Assembly (NCBI GenBank): GCA_050117475.1
Contig: JASFMR010000004.1
Location: forward strand, 1 to 64,000
DNA: 64,000 bases
Origin: Fodinibius sp050117475
GTDB lineage: Bacteria > Bacteroidota > Rhodothermia > Balneolales > Balneolaceae
Direction: 5' to 3'
Made by a program: the position numbers and the translations under genes. This document shows positions 47,745 through 55,874 of this stretch, piece after piece; the first letter of the stretch is position 1; each line of letters starts with the position of its first letter. The notes beneath the pieces are model-generated. The model did not search any database and was not told where the DNA came from. It saw nothing but the letters and a program-made list of their open reading frames with translations.

Positions 47745-47777
47745 CGTCGCAAATGTTTTAAGGCGCTATTGCTGGAA

Positions 47778-50189
47778 TTAAGCATTCGCCGGCTGTAATT
47801 TTTTTTCAATTTTATTAACCTCGTTTATCACATTAATGACACTATCCGGATTCAATGAAATCGAATCAATTCCCGCCTTTACAAGAAAACTTGCATATGT
47901 AGGGTCATCACTGGGGGCCTGGCCGCAAAAACCGATTTTTATGCCTGCCTCATGAACTCTTTTTATAACATCTTTAATGGCGGTCTTGACAGCGTCATTA
48001 TGCTCATCAAACAGGTAAGCCAATTCAGCGGAATCACGGTCTACTCCCAAAATTAGCTGCGTCAGATCATTTGAACCAATTGAGAATCCGTCAAAATAGC
48101 GGGCAAAATCTTCTGCCAATATCACGTTAGCCGGAATTTCGCACATCATGTAGACCTGGAGTCCGTTTTGTCCCCGTTTTAAGCCATTGACTGCCATTTC
48201 TTCGAGCACTTTACGAGCTTCATCGACAGTTCTGCAGAATGGAATCATGACAATAATGTTATCAAGCCCAATTTCCTCACGAACCATTTTGAGAGCCCGA
48301 CATTCAAGGGCAAAACCTTCACGATATCCCTCGCTGTAATAACGGCAGGCTCCTCTCCATCCAAGCATGGGATTTTGTTCAAGAGGTTCAAAGGCAGCAC
48401 CACCAATTAGGTTTGCATATTCATTCGTTTTGAAATCGCTTGTGCGAACAATCACCGGTTGAGGATATTGTGATGCGGCTATCTTTGAAATTCCACGCGC
48501 CAGTTCTTCAACAAAGAAAATGGTCTTATCATCATAATGATGTGTCAACTTGCGGATTTTTTCACGCTCGTGCTCATCAAGAACCTTTTCGAAATGTATA
48601 AGTGCCATAGGATGGGCTTTTATATGCTGGCTGATAATAAATTCCATCCGCGCCAGCCCTACCCCTTTTACCGGGAGCTTCCACCATTTGAAGGCAGATT
48701 CCGGTGCGGCCAGGTTAAGCATAATATTTGTTTTGGGTACCGAAAGCTTCTCCAGGTTAATCTCCTGCACTTCATATTTGAGCTTGCCCTCATAAACTTT
48801 CCCTTCATCACCTTCGGAACAAGAAATAGTTATTTCCTGCCCATCTTTTAACAAGGTTGTTCCGTTATGGGTGCCCACTATGGCGGGAATTCCCAACTCA
48901 CGACTTACAATAGCGGCGTGACAAGTTCGCCCCCCCGAATCCGTTACTATTCCGGCGGCTTTTTTAATGTAGGGAACCCAGTCGGGTTCCGTCATTTGCG
49001 TCACCAAAATATTTTCACTGGTAATGGACTGTAGATCATCAACTTTAGTAATTTTTTTAACAGCACCGGCAACAACACTGCTGCCAATGCTTAGTCCCGT
49101 TAGTAAAACCTTGGCATCACCATGCAACAGTCGATAATTTTTGAACGTGAAATCACTTTCAGCGGAATGCACGGTTTCCGGACGGGCCTGTACGATATAG
49201 AGATCCTGTGAGTCCTGCCCTTTTACCCACTCTATATCCATCGGGCGTCCATAATGATCCTCAATACGTTTAGCCCAGATAGCCAATTGGAGAATTTCGC
49301 CTTCATCGAGCACAAAAGAAGCACGTTCTTCTGCGGTGGTAGGGACATTCCGGGTTCGGCCATCCTCATCAGACGCATAAACCATTTTTTGTTCTTTATC
49401 ACCCAATTTCTTTTCCAGGATTGGAAATTTGCCATTCTTATCAAGCAAAGGCTTGAATACAACAAATTGATCTGGATTTACAACCCCCCTGACCACATTT
49501 TCTCCCAACCCCCAGGAGCCATTGATGACCACAACATCGCGGAATCCGCTTTCTGTATCTAAGGTAAACATCACGCCCGAGCTGGTATTATCAGATCTGA
49601 TCATCTTTTGAACGCCAATGGAAAGCCCCACATCAAGGTGGCCAAACCCCTTCTCTTCACGATATACTATTGCGCGTGCGGTAAACAAAGAAGCGAAACA
49701 TTTTTTACATGCTTTAAGTAATTCCTCTTCGCCCCTGACATTGAGATATGTCTCTTGTAAACCGGCAAAGCTGGCAGTAGGTAAGTCCTCGGCGGTAGCA
49801 CTGCTTCGTACAGCTACATCCACATTAATGATATCATATTCTACACAAAGTCTAGAATAGGCGTCCCTGATACTCTGGGCCATAGAAATAGGAAAAATAC
49901 CATTTGAAATCAGTTTTCTAATGGCCCTGCCACCCTCTTCAATAGTTATGTCATTTTTCTTAATCTTTTTTAGATAATTTCTTATTGGATCTTCTAACTT
50001 ATTGTATTCCAAATATTTATGGTATGCATAGGCAGTCGTAGCAAAGCCTTTTGGGATATTGATTCCTTTTGGTGACAAATGTTTTAGCATTTCACCAAGC
50101 GAGGCATTCTTGCCTCCTACCTCACTAACATTATTGTTATCTACTTCTTGTAGCCATCGTACAAATGGATTACGCGTAAATTCCATCAT
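47778..50189 (-). CDS. ppsA: Phosphoenolpyruvate synthase
   Basis: 803-residue enzyme forming PEP, AMP and phosphate from pyruvate and ATP. N-terminal ATP-grasp-like domain (EVGGKNASLGEM near 21-32, RSSATAEDLPTASFAG near 126-141), the central phospho-His in SGGRTCHAAI, and a C-terminal PEP-binding barrel with catalytic Cys in GFCGQAPSD near the end. Length fits PpsA. A second Met one codon later is an alternative start. It may run in reverse to gain ATP under low energy, and ppsA-like genes recur in low-oxygen stress loci. It lies 19 nt downstream of the SDR gene. Confidence 0.92.
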   Translation of the reverse strand: MMEFTRNPFVRWLQEVDNNNVSEVGGKNASLGEMLKHLSPKGINIPKGFATTAYAYHKYLEYNKLEDPIRNYLKKIKKNDITIEEGGRAIRKLISNGIFPISMAQSIRDAYSRLCVEYDIINVDVAVRSSATAEDLPTASFAGLQETYLNVRGEEELLKACKKCFASLFTARAIVYREEKGFGHLDVGLSIGVQKMIRSDNTSSGVMFTLDTESGFRDVVVINGSWGLGENVVRGVVNPDQFVVFKPLLDKNGKFPILEKKLGDKEQKMVYASDEDGRTRNVPTTAEERASFVLDEGEILQLAIWAKRIEDHYGRPMDIEWVKGQDSQDLYIVQARPETVHSAESDFTFKNYRLLHGDAKVLLTGLSIGSSVVAGAVKKITKVDDLQSITSENILVTQMTEPDWVPYIKKAAGIVTDSGGRTCHAAIVSRELGIPAIVGTHNGTTLLKDGQEITISCSEGDEGKVYEGKLKYEVQEINLEKLSVPKTNIMLNLAAPESAFKWWKLPVKGVGLARMEFIISQHIKAHPMALIHFEKVLDEHEREKIRKLTHHYDDKTIFFVEELARGISKIAASQYPQPVIVRTSDFKTNEYANLIGGAAFEPLEQNPMLGWRGACRYYSEGYREGFALECRALKMVREEIGLDNIIVMIPFCRTVDEARKVLEEMAVNGLKRGQNGLQVYMMCEIPANVILAEDFARYFDGFSIGSNDLTQLILGVDRDSAELAYLFDEHNDAVKTAIKDVIKRVHEAGIKIGFCGQAPSDDPTYASFLVKAGIDSISLNPDSVINVINEVNKIEKKLQPANA

Positions 50190-50208
50190 CGTCGCTCACC
50201 TTCTAAGA

Positions 50209-50958
50209 TTATTTAATCACATATCCGCCGTCAACAAGTAAAGAATGTCCCGTAATGAATGATGCTTCATCAGAAGCAAGCCAAACTACGGCATTTGCTA
50301 TCTCTTCAGCTTTGCCCAATCTACCTATGGGATGAAGGGCTATTATAGATTTTTTCGTATCTGGATCAGTGGTTATACCGGCGCGGTCCAGCATTGGCGT
50401 ATCGATGAACCCGGGACAGACGGCGTTTATTCGGATGTTTTGTTTAGCATAATCCAAGGCGGCAGCTTTCGTCAAGCCAATAAGGCCGTGCTTTGCGGCT
50501 ACATAACCCGGGGCTTGCTCAAAAGCCACTTGACCCAATATGGAAGACATGTTAATTATTGAACCGCCATGTTCTATCATTTGGGGTATTTCATATTTCA
50601 TACACAGCCATTGGCCTCTCAGATTTACATTCATAACCCGATCCCACTCATCAATGGTATAATCAGCCGTTAGCGCTGTTGTTCCTTCAATGCCCGCGTT
50701 GTTGCAGGCCACATCCAATCTGCCGAATTCTTGAATTATTTTGTTAATCATTCCTTTGACCTCATCTGCATGAGCGATATCGCAGGTTAAAGCCAGTGCC
50801 TCTCCCCCCTCGTTGGTAATTTCATCTTCAACTTCATACAGATCATCGTCATTAAGATCACAGATAACTGTCCTATATCCTTTTTGCGCAAATTTTAGAG
50901 CCGTTTGTTTTCCAATTCCAGATGATGCTCCTGTAACCAAAGCCACTCTCTTTTCCAT
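50209..50958 (-). CDS. Short-chain dehydrogenase/reductase
   Basis: 249-residue classical SDR. TGASSGIG (9-16) binds NAD(P), CNNAG is in the middle, and YVAAK holds the catalytic Tyr and Lys with Ser in INMSS upstream. The acidic residue after the second strand (CDLND) favours NAD+. The C-terminus SLLVDGGYVIK is typical of glucose-1-dehydrogenase or 3-oxoacyl-reductase-like SDRs. Substrate unknown. First gene after the terminator behind hsp20 and probably co-transcribed with ppsA. Confidence 0.88.
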   Translation of the reverse strand: MEKRVALVTGASSGIGKQTALKFAQKGYRTVICDLNDDDLYEVEDEITNEGGEALALTCDIAHADEVKGMINKIIQEFGRLDVACNNAGIEGTTALTADYTIDEWDRVMNVNLRGQWLCMKYEIPQMIEHGGSIINMSSILGQVAFEQAPGYVAAKHGLIGLTKAAALDYAKQNIRINAVCPGFIDTPMLDRAGITTDPDTKKSIIALHPIGRLGKAEEIANAVVWLASDEASFITGHSLLVDGGYVIK

Positions 50959-50984
50959 TTCAGACCTCTTCGTGTCAAATAGTT

Positions 50985-51013
50985 AAAGGAACCGCATCAG
51001 ATGCGGTTCCTTT
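50985..51013 (-). terminator. Strong stem-loop after hsp20
   Basis: Arms AAAGGAACCGCAT (50985-50997) and ATGCGGTTCCTTT (51001-51013) form a perfect 13-bp stem with a 3-nt loop, 28 nt past the hsp20 stop. On the minus strand the stem ends in TTT followed by AACTATTTG, so the T run is short. It should end most hsp20 transcripts and separate them from the SDR-ppsA run. Confidence 0.75.
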
Positions 51014-51040
51014 TCATCGTAAAGATGAACTCTAACTCAA

Positions 51041-51493
51041 TTAGTCAATAGCTACTGTTTTACGCTTGCTCTTCTCGGCTTTAGGAATATTTACCTTGAG
51101 CACACCATCTTTAAATGTTGCTTTGATTTTTTCATCGGTAATAGCTGCGGGCAACATGAAGGAGCGCTTGAAGGAGCCGAAATAACGTTCGCTGCGTAAA
51201 TAACCTTCACGTTCTTCTTTTTTTTCTTCTTTTCTTTCTCCTTCAATAGTCAAAACATTATCATGATAGTTGATCTGGATATCTTTCTTTGTCAACCCCG
51301 GAAGATCTACGTCAACAATATATTCATTGTCTGTTTCGACCATATCAGCTTTTGGAGACCAGAATCCTATTTCGGTTTCTGGTTCTTCAAATCTCCAGGA
51401 AAACGGAATGAGATCATTAAAAATCCGATCCATTTCTCTCCTTAGATTGGTTACTGCAGTTGTACTGCTGGGGTATTTTACTAACGACTTCAT
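51041..51493 (-). CDS. Hsp20 small heat-shock protein
   Basis: 150-residue alpha-crystallin-type holdase. N-terminal variable part (1-45), alpha-crystallin domain (about 47-137; ending in FKDGVLKVNIPKAE), and a short tail with basic residues. An AGAGGA sits 9 nt before ATG at 51493. Small heat-shock proteins keep unfolding proteins soluble; they are hallmark genes of the DosR dormancy regulon. Two TCCC-type palindromic motifs lie upstream (51531-51546 and 51630-51644) and the response regulator gene is the next gene upstream, so regulation by that system is plausible. Confidence 0.93.
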   Translation of the reverse strand: MKSLVKYPSSTTAVTNLRREMDRIFNDLIPFSWRFEEPETEIGFWSPKADMVETDNEYIVDVDLPGLTKKDIQINYHDNVLTIEGERKEEKKEEREGYLRSERYFGSFKRSFMLPAAITDEKIKATFKDGVLKVNIPKAEKSKRKTVAID

Positions 51494-51530
51494 GATACTA
51501 CATCCTCTTTTTTCTTAAGTTTCTATGAAT

Positions 51531-51546
51531 AAGGGAGATGTCCCTT
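51531..51546. promoter_or_regulatory. AAGGGAGATGTCCCTT palindrome upstream of hsp20
   Basis: A 16-base near-perfect palindrome (AAGGGA...TCCCTT) 38-53 nt before the hsp20 start codon. Its 12-base core matches the site before DUF5335 at 11 of 12 positions. Position near the expected core promoter makes an activator or repressor site likely. The binding protein is not known. Confidence 0.5.
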
Positions 51547-51629
51547 TTGTTCAAAACTTAATCCAGCCAAGCCTTTAGCTATGCAGTATGTTCCTTTTGA
51601 AGCCTGTAATCAAAAATGGGTATTCCAAT

Positions 51630-51650
51630 TAGGAAATATCCCTACATCCT
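51630..51650. promoter_or_regulatory. TAGGAAATATCCCTA motif plus ACATCCT upstream of hsp20
   Basis: TAGGAAATATCCCTA (51630-51644) is a 15-base imperfect palindrome; the last 15 bases of the region (51636-51650, ATATCCCTACATCCT) recur exactly, inverted, at 55749-55763. The site lies 137-157 nt upstream of hsp20 and just behind the response regulator stop. Confidence 0.45.
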
Positions 51651-51658
51651 AAACCACA

Positions 51659-52330
51659 TCAAAAAGTGCCAGAATGCTCATTTTCGACCCATTTTACAGC
51701 ATGCACCATCAACTCCGTAGCATTCTCAAGATTCAGTTTGGTTTTTATACGCGCCCGATACGACTCAACTGTTTTAACAGAGAGATGAAGCTTTTCGGCA
51801 ATTTCTCTTGTGCTGTTACCCTTGCCGGTTAATTCAAAAACTTCGAGTTCACGGTCACTCAACAACTCAATGGGAGATTCCATAACATCTTTCTGTCCCC
51901 TGGCCATACCCATCAGCAGGCGTTCACTAACCTCTTCGCTAACATAAATTCCGCCATGCAATACCTTTTTGGCGGCCTTGAGAAGTACTTCGCCGGCTTC
52001 CAGTTTCATCACATACCCTTTAGCCCCAGCCCTGATGACACGTTCGGCATAAAGTGATTCGTCATGACGTGAGACAACCAGGATTTTAATATCTTCTTTC
52101 TGAGCAACTAGGTGTTTAACCAACTCTAGTCCACTCATGCCGGGAAGGGATACATCAACCAATATCAAATCAGGTTTATATTCGTCAAGTTTTTGTATAA
52201 GCTCCTCAGCACGATCGAGCTGAGCTATCACATCAAATCCCGGTTCGGAATCCAACGTCATGGCCAATCCCTTTCTCATGATGGGATGATCATCCACAAT
52301 TACTATTCTCTTTTTAAAATTATCTGCCAT
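51659..52330 (-). CDS. NarL/FixJ-family response regulator
   Basis: 223 residues. The receiver keeps the acid pair D13-D14, phospho-acceptor D59 (LILVDVSLPG), Ser87 and Lys109, so it is phosphorylatable. A LuxR-type helix-turn-helix (about 155-215; LSDRELEVFELTGKGNSTRE then VKTVESYRARI) binds DNA. It starts 11 nt after the histidine kinase stop, so the two form a cognate pair like DosS-DosR or FixL-FixJ. The genes hsp20 and others with GGGA/TCCC palindromes are the obvious candidate targets. Confidence 0.92.
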   Translation of the reverse strand: MADNFKKRIVIVDDHPIMRKGLAMTLDSEPGFDVIAQLDRAEELIQKLDEYKPDLILVDVSLPGMSGLELVKHLVAQKEDIKILVVSRHDESLYAERVIRAGAKGYVMKLEAGEVLLKAAKKVLHGGIYVSEEVSERLLMGMARGQKDVMESPIELLSDRELEVFELTGKGNSTREIAEKLHLSVKTVESYRARIKTKLNLENATELMVHAVKWVENEHSGTF

Positions 52331-52341
52331 TGTAATGTCCT

Positions 52342-53736
52342 TTAAATGTTATCTGATGGTATCTCGCATATTACATGTGTCTGGTTATCAATTTCCTCAA
52401 TGGAAAATTGTCCAGACATCATATTTGAACGGTATCCCATGATACGGACTCCCATTCCTTTAGCCTGTTCATTATCTTTTGAATTGGAAAATCCAATTCC
52501 GTCGTCGATGATTTCGAGTTTAATGATATCCTTAGCTGAACTAAGTATAATTTTAATGTTTTCAGCCTTTCCATGTTTGACAGCATTACTTACAGCCTCT
52601 TGAGCTATTCGGTATAAGTTCAATACTGTCATAGAGTTATATATTTTAATATCCGAATTATTAGTAAAATTACAATTTACTCTAAAAAACTTTCGGGCCT
52701 GTGCACTGAGACTTTTTAAAGCTACATTAAGCCCTTCCTCGACATCCACATGTATCAACCCATGGGCAAGGGCTTTGGCATATTCATCCGCTTCCTTAAT
52801 CAGATCCGAGACTTCTTGCACCTCATCTGCTCCAGGGATCCCGTTGGATTTTAGTTTTCGAGCTAAATTCTGGCTTATAAGCCCGATGCCAGTGAGCATT
52901 TGTCCCAGTCCGTCGTGCAGATCCTGCCCTATACTTCTTCGCTCTTCTTCAGACACACGAAGTATTTCCTGCTCCAATCTTCGCCGGTCTGTGATATCAT
53001 TGATAACACCTGTAAATATCCTGCTCGTATTCCATTTGACCTCGCTAACCGAGAGTTCCAATGGAAAAATAGTCCCATCTTTTCTAATGCCTGTCATTTC
53101 TCTCCGGAGGCCGATAATATGATTTTCCCCAGTCTCGATATATCGCCGAACATAATCATCATGATTCGACCGGTGCGGCTCCGGCATCAAGATATGCACA
53201 CTTTTGCCGATGACCTCTTCTTCATCATATCCAAATATTTTTGAAGCGGCCTGGTTAAAACTTAGAATTTGCCCATTCTCATCAGCAGTTACTATACCGT
53301 CAACTGTTGTTTCTAATATTGCCTGTGCCCGAGCTTTATTTTCTTCCAGCTCCGATTCAATCTCCTTTAAATGTTGAATATCATAGGAAGAAGCAATGAT
53401 CGCCATAATATCTCCATCAGCATTTTTAAGTGGCTTTGTATGAAGATCAATCCAGACTATGGATCCATCTTTGGTAATACTCTTCCATTGTGCATCGATA
53501 TTTTTACCATTTTTTAACCGCTCAAGATCAAATTCCAATTTATCTTTTGCAAAAGAAGGATAAATCTTTGAAATAGGTTGATTAATCATTTCTTCTTTTG
53601 AATATCCGAATACCTTTTTACTGGCATTATTCCAATAGATGACGGTTCCATCAGGATCAACAACGATCACACTCTGAGAAATTTTCTCAAGAATTTCATG
53701 CTCGTCTAAAACGTCTTTGCTTATCATATTTTTCAT
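52342..53736 (-). CDS. Cytosolic PAS-PAS histidine kinase with FixL-like heme PAS
   Basis: 464 residues, no membrane helix. PAS1 about 16-120, PAS2 about 135-250, HisKA_3 with H274 in QDLHDGLGQ, then an HATPase_c domain (N-box RIAQEAVSNAVKH, DDGIGF, GMGVRIMGYR). PAS2 aligns without gaps to the heme-binding segment of Bradyrhizobium FixL as I remember it: MPEPHRSNHDDY places His192 at the heme-ligand H200, with Arg198, His206 and Arg212 at R206, H214 and the oxygen-contacting R220. It is therefore a likely oxygen-sensing kinase for the adjacent response regulator. Heme binding is inferred. Confidence 0.88.
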   Translation of the reverse strand: MKNMISKDVLDEHEILEKISQSVIVVDPDGTVIYWNNASKKVFGYSKEEMINQPISKIYPSFAKDKLEFDLERLKNGKNIDAQWKSITKDGSIVWIDLHTKPLKNADGDIMAIIASSYDIQHLKEIESELEENKARAQAILETTVDGIVTADENGQILSFNQAASKIFGYDEEEVIGKSVHILMPEPHRSNHDDYVRRYIETGENHIIGLRREMTGIRKDGTIFPLELSVSEVKWNTSRIFTGVINDITDRRRLEQEILRVSEEERRSIGQDLHDGLGQMLTGIGLISQNLARKLKSNGIPGADEVQEVSDLIKEADEYAKALAHGLIHVDVEEGLNVALKSLSAQARKFFRVNCNFTNNSDIKIYNSMTVLNLYRIAQEAVSNAVKHGKAENIKIILSSAKDIIKLEIIDDGIGFSNSKDNEQAKGMGVRIMGYRSNMMSGQFSIEEIDNQTHVICEIPSDNI

Positions 53737-53903
53737 TCCATCCCATTAAAAGATAGTACACTGAAACAGCTAAAAAGTCACCTTCTCCTGTCTCTTTCAA
53801 TAATACTGAAAACATCTAATGTAACTTCTTAAGAAAGACCCTTACATTGCTGTAGTGGAATCCCCTATATGGGTTATTTTACAGTGCCAGATAGAAAAAG
53901 ATT

Positions 53904-53980
53904 GGGGATGAGCTGCCCACTCATCCCCTGGCGCATTACTTCAAAGCATCTCCCCTTAAAATAACTCTGAAGTAACTCAT
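53904..53980 (-). ncRNA. Candidate small RNA / structured repeat, copy 1
   Basis: On the minus strand a first stem (TTACTTCAGAG with CTTTGAAGTAA, 10 of 11 pairs) encloses a loop with AAGGGGAGATG, followed by a perfect 9-bp stem GGGGATGAG/CTCATCCCC and then AATCTTTTTC, a good intrinsic-terminator form. Either it is a small RNA with its own terminator or the 3' end of the upstream operon. A diverged copy lies 260 bp away. Confidence 0.35.
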
Positions 53981-54164
53981 TAAGCCTAACTTCTCTCTCT
54001 TAAGTCAAAAACCAATTCATACTAAGTTAATTTATTTATTATCCTCTTTGGTTATAAAACATGTTTAAATAAAATGAATGATATCAAAATTTTTCACCCA
54101 CCTAATTTGTGGTAATTTAGACTTAATCAATGTGGGGAAATCTATTATATACTCCAATTTGAAC

Positions 54165-54244
54165 AGGGATGAGTTTTCACCCATCCCCGTATTCACTCCA
54201 AAGTGTCTCCCCTAACCAACTTTGAAGCAAATATTTTGTTACTC
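54165..54244 (-). ncRNA. Candidate small RNA / structured repeat, copy 2
   Basis: Diverged copy of 53904-53980. The order is the same: a stem around CTTTG/CAAAG, a loop with TTAGGGGAGACA (AGGGGAGA shared with copy 1), then GGGGATG...CATCCCT. The T run after the second stem is poor (TGTTC). It begins 28 nt past the stop of the gene at 54272, so it may also serve as that gene's terminator. Confidence 0.35.
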
Positions 54245-54271
54245 TTTTCATGTAATCTCGCCAATCGGCTT

Positions 54272-55147
54272 TCAATTCAAGCGAAGTTGCCATCCAATGC
54301 CAAACACAAAATCTGCCGAAGACTCAGAGAGTCCAAACGAAGCATTTCCTGAAATTGAATTGCTTGCATTAATAGCATAATTAACACCGCCCCCCACATT
54401 AAGGGGAGGATCGGTATCCGTGATAATCCTTGTCATACCATTAAGTGAACCCAGTAACATCCATTTACCGGAGCTGAAAGATTTACCGATGCCCGCTCCA
54501 TAACTTAATGCATCACTCAGAGCTAGGTCCGGCATATCTCCAAACCACCAATACATGAGATTTAGCATGAGAAACCAGCTTTTCAGACGCTGGGTGAATG
54601 CTGTTCCCAGCCCTCCATCCCAGGCGCCGGTGCCGTATCCGCGATCAGGATCGGCAAGTGGAATCTTGATATTACCCATAAGGCGGAGATTGGTAGCACT
54701 GTTTATTTTCGTCCTGTTAATTATTGAAATTCCGGCCGAAACCGTTGGATCACTAAAGCTGGAACGGCTGAAGGAAGCCGTATCAGGAATATCAATCTGG
54801 CGACGCCCTCTTCTTCCGCTACCCATCCCCGTAGTAGCCCCTTGTTTTCCAACGGACCCATGCTGAGGCCCGCCGGTTGGCAGATAACCTGATTGTGAAT
54901 AAGATATCCATGGGCTATTTTGAATGACAAATGGCACTGTTATTCCCAAGCTGTATTGCTTGTTCTGCAAAGTTATTCCATTTATAAGATAAAAGCTGTA
55001 TGTGGGCTCTGTGAAGTAATAAGAACCACCCGCATATTGCATATTTCCGGAATAAGTAAGCTCCTGTGCATATAGCGGATACATGTACAAACTCCCAGTT
55101 ACGAAAGACAGTAAAAGTGATCGGATATAAAAACCGGGGTGCGACAT
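54272..55147 (-). CDS. Putative outer-membrane beta-barrel protein
   Basis: 291 residues. A signal peptide (about 1-28, ending LYAQ) is followed by alternating Gly/aromatic strands over the whole length, typical of an outer-membrane or porin-like barrel. A flexible Gly/Arg-rich insert lies near 95-115 (GSGRRGRRQ), perhaps a surface loop. The final residues (FGIGWQLRLN) form an amphipathic last strand. No family is recognised with certainty and the cargo is unknown. It follows the Met-rich exported protein by 21 nt and probably shares its transcript. Confidence 0.6.
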   Translation of the reverse strand: MSHPGFYIRSLLLSFVTGSLYMYPLYAQELTYSGNMQYAGGSYYFTEPTYSFYLINGITLQNKQYSLGITVPFVIQNSPWISYSQSGYLPTGGPQHGSVGKQGATTGMGSGRRGRRQIDIPDTASFSRSSFSDPTVSAGISIINRTKINSATNLRLMGNIKIPLADPDRGYGTGAWDGGLGTAFTQRLKSWFLMLNLMYWWFGDMPDLALSDALSYGAGIGKSFSSGKWMLLGSLNGMTRIITDTDPPLNVGGGVNYAINASNSISGNASFGLSESSADFVFGIGWQLRLN

Positions 55148-55168
55148 TTTATTATTTGATGCTAAATT

Positions 55169-55642
55169 TTACTGTTCTGACTGAGCCGGCTGATGTTCGC
55201 GAAGTCGTTTATTGATTCGTTCCATCGCTTGTACAGCCTCGTCCATCTGGTTGGTCATAGCGCTCAGATGTTCACGTAATCGGTCCATATCTCTTTTCAT
55301 ATCCCGGTCTTGCATCATCTGTTGATCCTGTAGCATCTGGTTACAACGTTCTGCAGAGTTTTTCATATTCTGAAGCATTAAACCCATATTCTCGCCCATC
55401 TGATGCATTTGCTGGTATTGATTTCGCATCTGCTCATCCTGAGTTCGTTGCATCATCTGGTTCATTTCCTGGTTCATTGCCTGTGTACGCTGCATCAAGT
55501 TGGTCATATGTTGCATCATATCCTGCATTTGCTTCATCTGTTGCTGCATTTGCTGTTGCTGCTGCCCTTGTTGGGAAAAAGCCGTTCCGGCAGCTACAAA
55601 GAATGCGACAAATAAGGTCACAAGTGTTTTTATTTTCTTCAT
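55169..55642 (-). CDS. Exported Met/Gln-rich coiled-coil protein
   Basis: 157 residues from ATG at 55642 with GGAG 6 nt upstream; a longer frame to 55699 adds an implausible prefix. Signal peptide (1-23, ending AFSQQ) then one long helix or coiled coil made largely of Gln, Met, Asp, Arg and Asn. About 26 of 157 residues are Met, many in MxxM or MM spacing, with His in QHM, MHQM and REH. Such composition can bind Cu(I) or Ag(I), or form a Spy/CpxP-like chaperone; neither is proven. First gene of a pair with the barrel protein. Confidence 0.65.
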   Translation of the reverse strand: MKKIKTLVTLFVAFFVAAGTAFSQQGQQQQQMQQQMKQMQDMMQHMTNLMQRTQAMNQEMNQMMQRTQDEQMRNQYQQMHQMGENMGLMLQNMKNSAERCNQMLQDQQMMQDRDMKRDMDRLREHLSAMTNQMDEAVQAMERINKRLREHQPAQSEQ

Positions 55643-55748
55643 GTTATTCTCCAATATTTTTCCATTGACAGCTAAACGAATGTTACATAATGCATACAAC
55701 GTAATTGAAGCTATTTTTACTACGGTTTTTGTAATTCATTGGGAAATA

Positions 55749-55763
55749 AGGATGTAGGGATAT
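55749..55763. promoter_or_regulatory. 15-base motif shared with the hsp20 upstream region
   Basis: AGGATGTAGGGATAT is the exact reverse complement of bases 51636-51650. It lies 107-121 nt before the Met-rich gene (minus) and 112-126 nt before the hydrolase gene (plus), so it could control either or both divergent genes. Confidence 0.45.
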
Positions 55764-55874
55764 ACATGACATATCTAACAATGGCATAGATTTCCTTACG
55801 CGAAATAGTTGATAACGCTTACATCATTATTTCGGCGGATTAATGAGTTTAAAAAGTAAATCAATTGTTTTGCT

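Larger units (their letters stand above)
53737..54271. other. Non-coding region with two diverged copies of a structured element
   Basis: 535 bp without a credible ORF. It holds two related segments of about 80 bp (listed separately), the kinase promoter region, and a motif near 53853-53873 (GGAATCCCCTATATGGG) with mixed GGG/CCC halves. The DNA between the copies is AT-rich and otherwise featureless. Confidence 0.6.
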
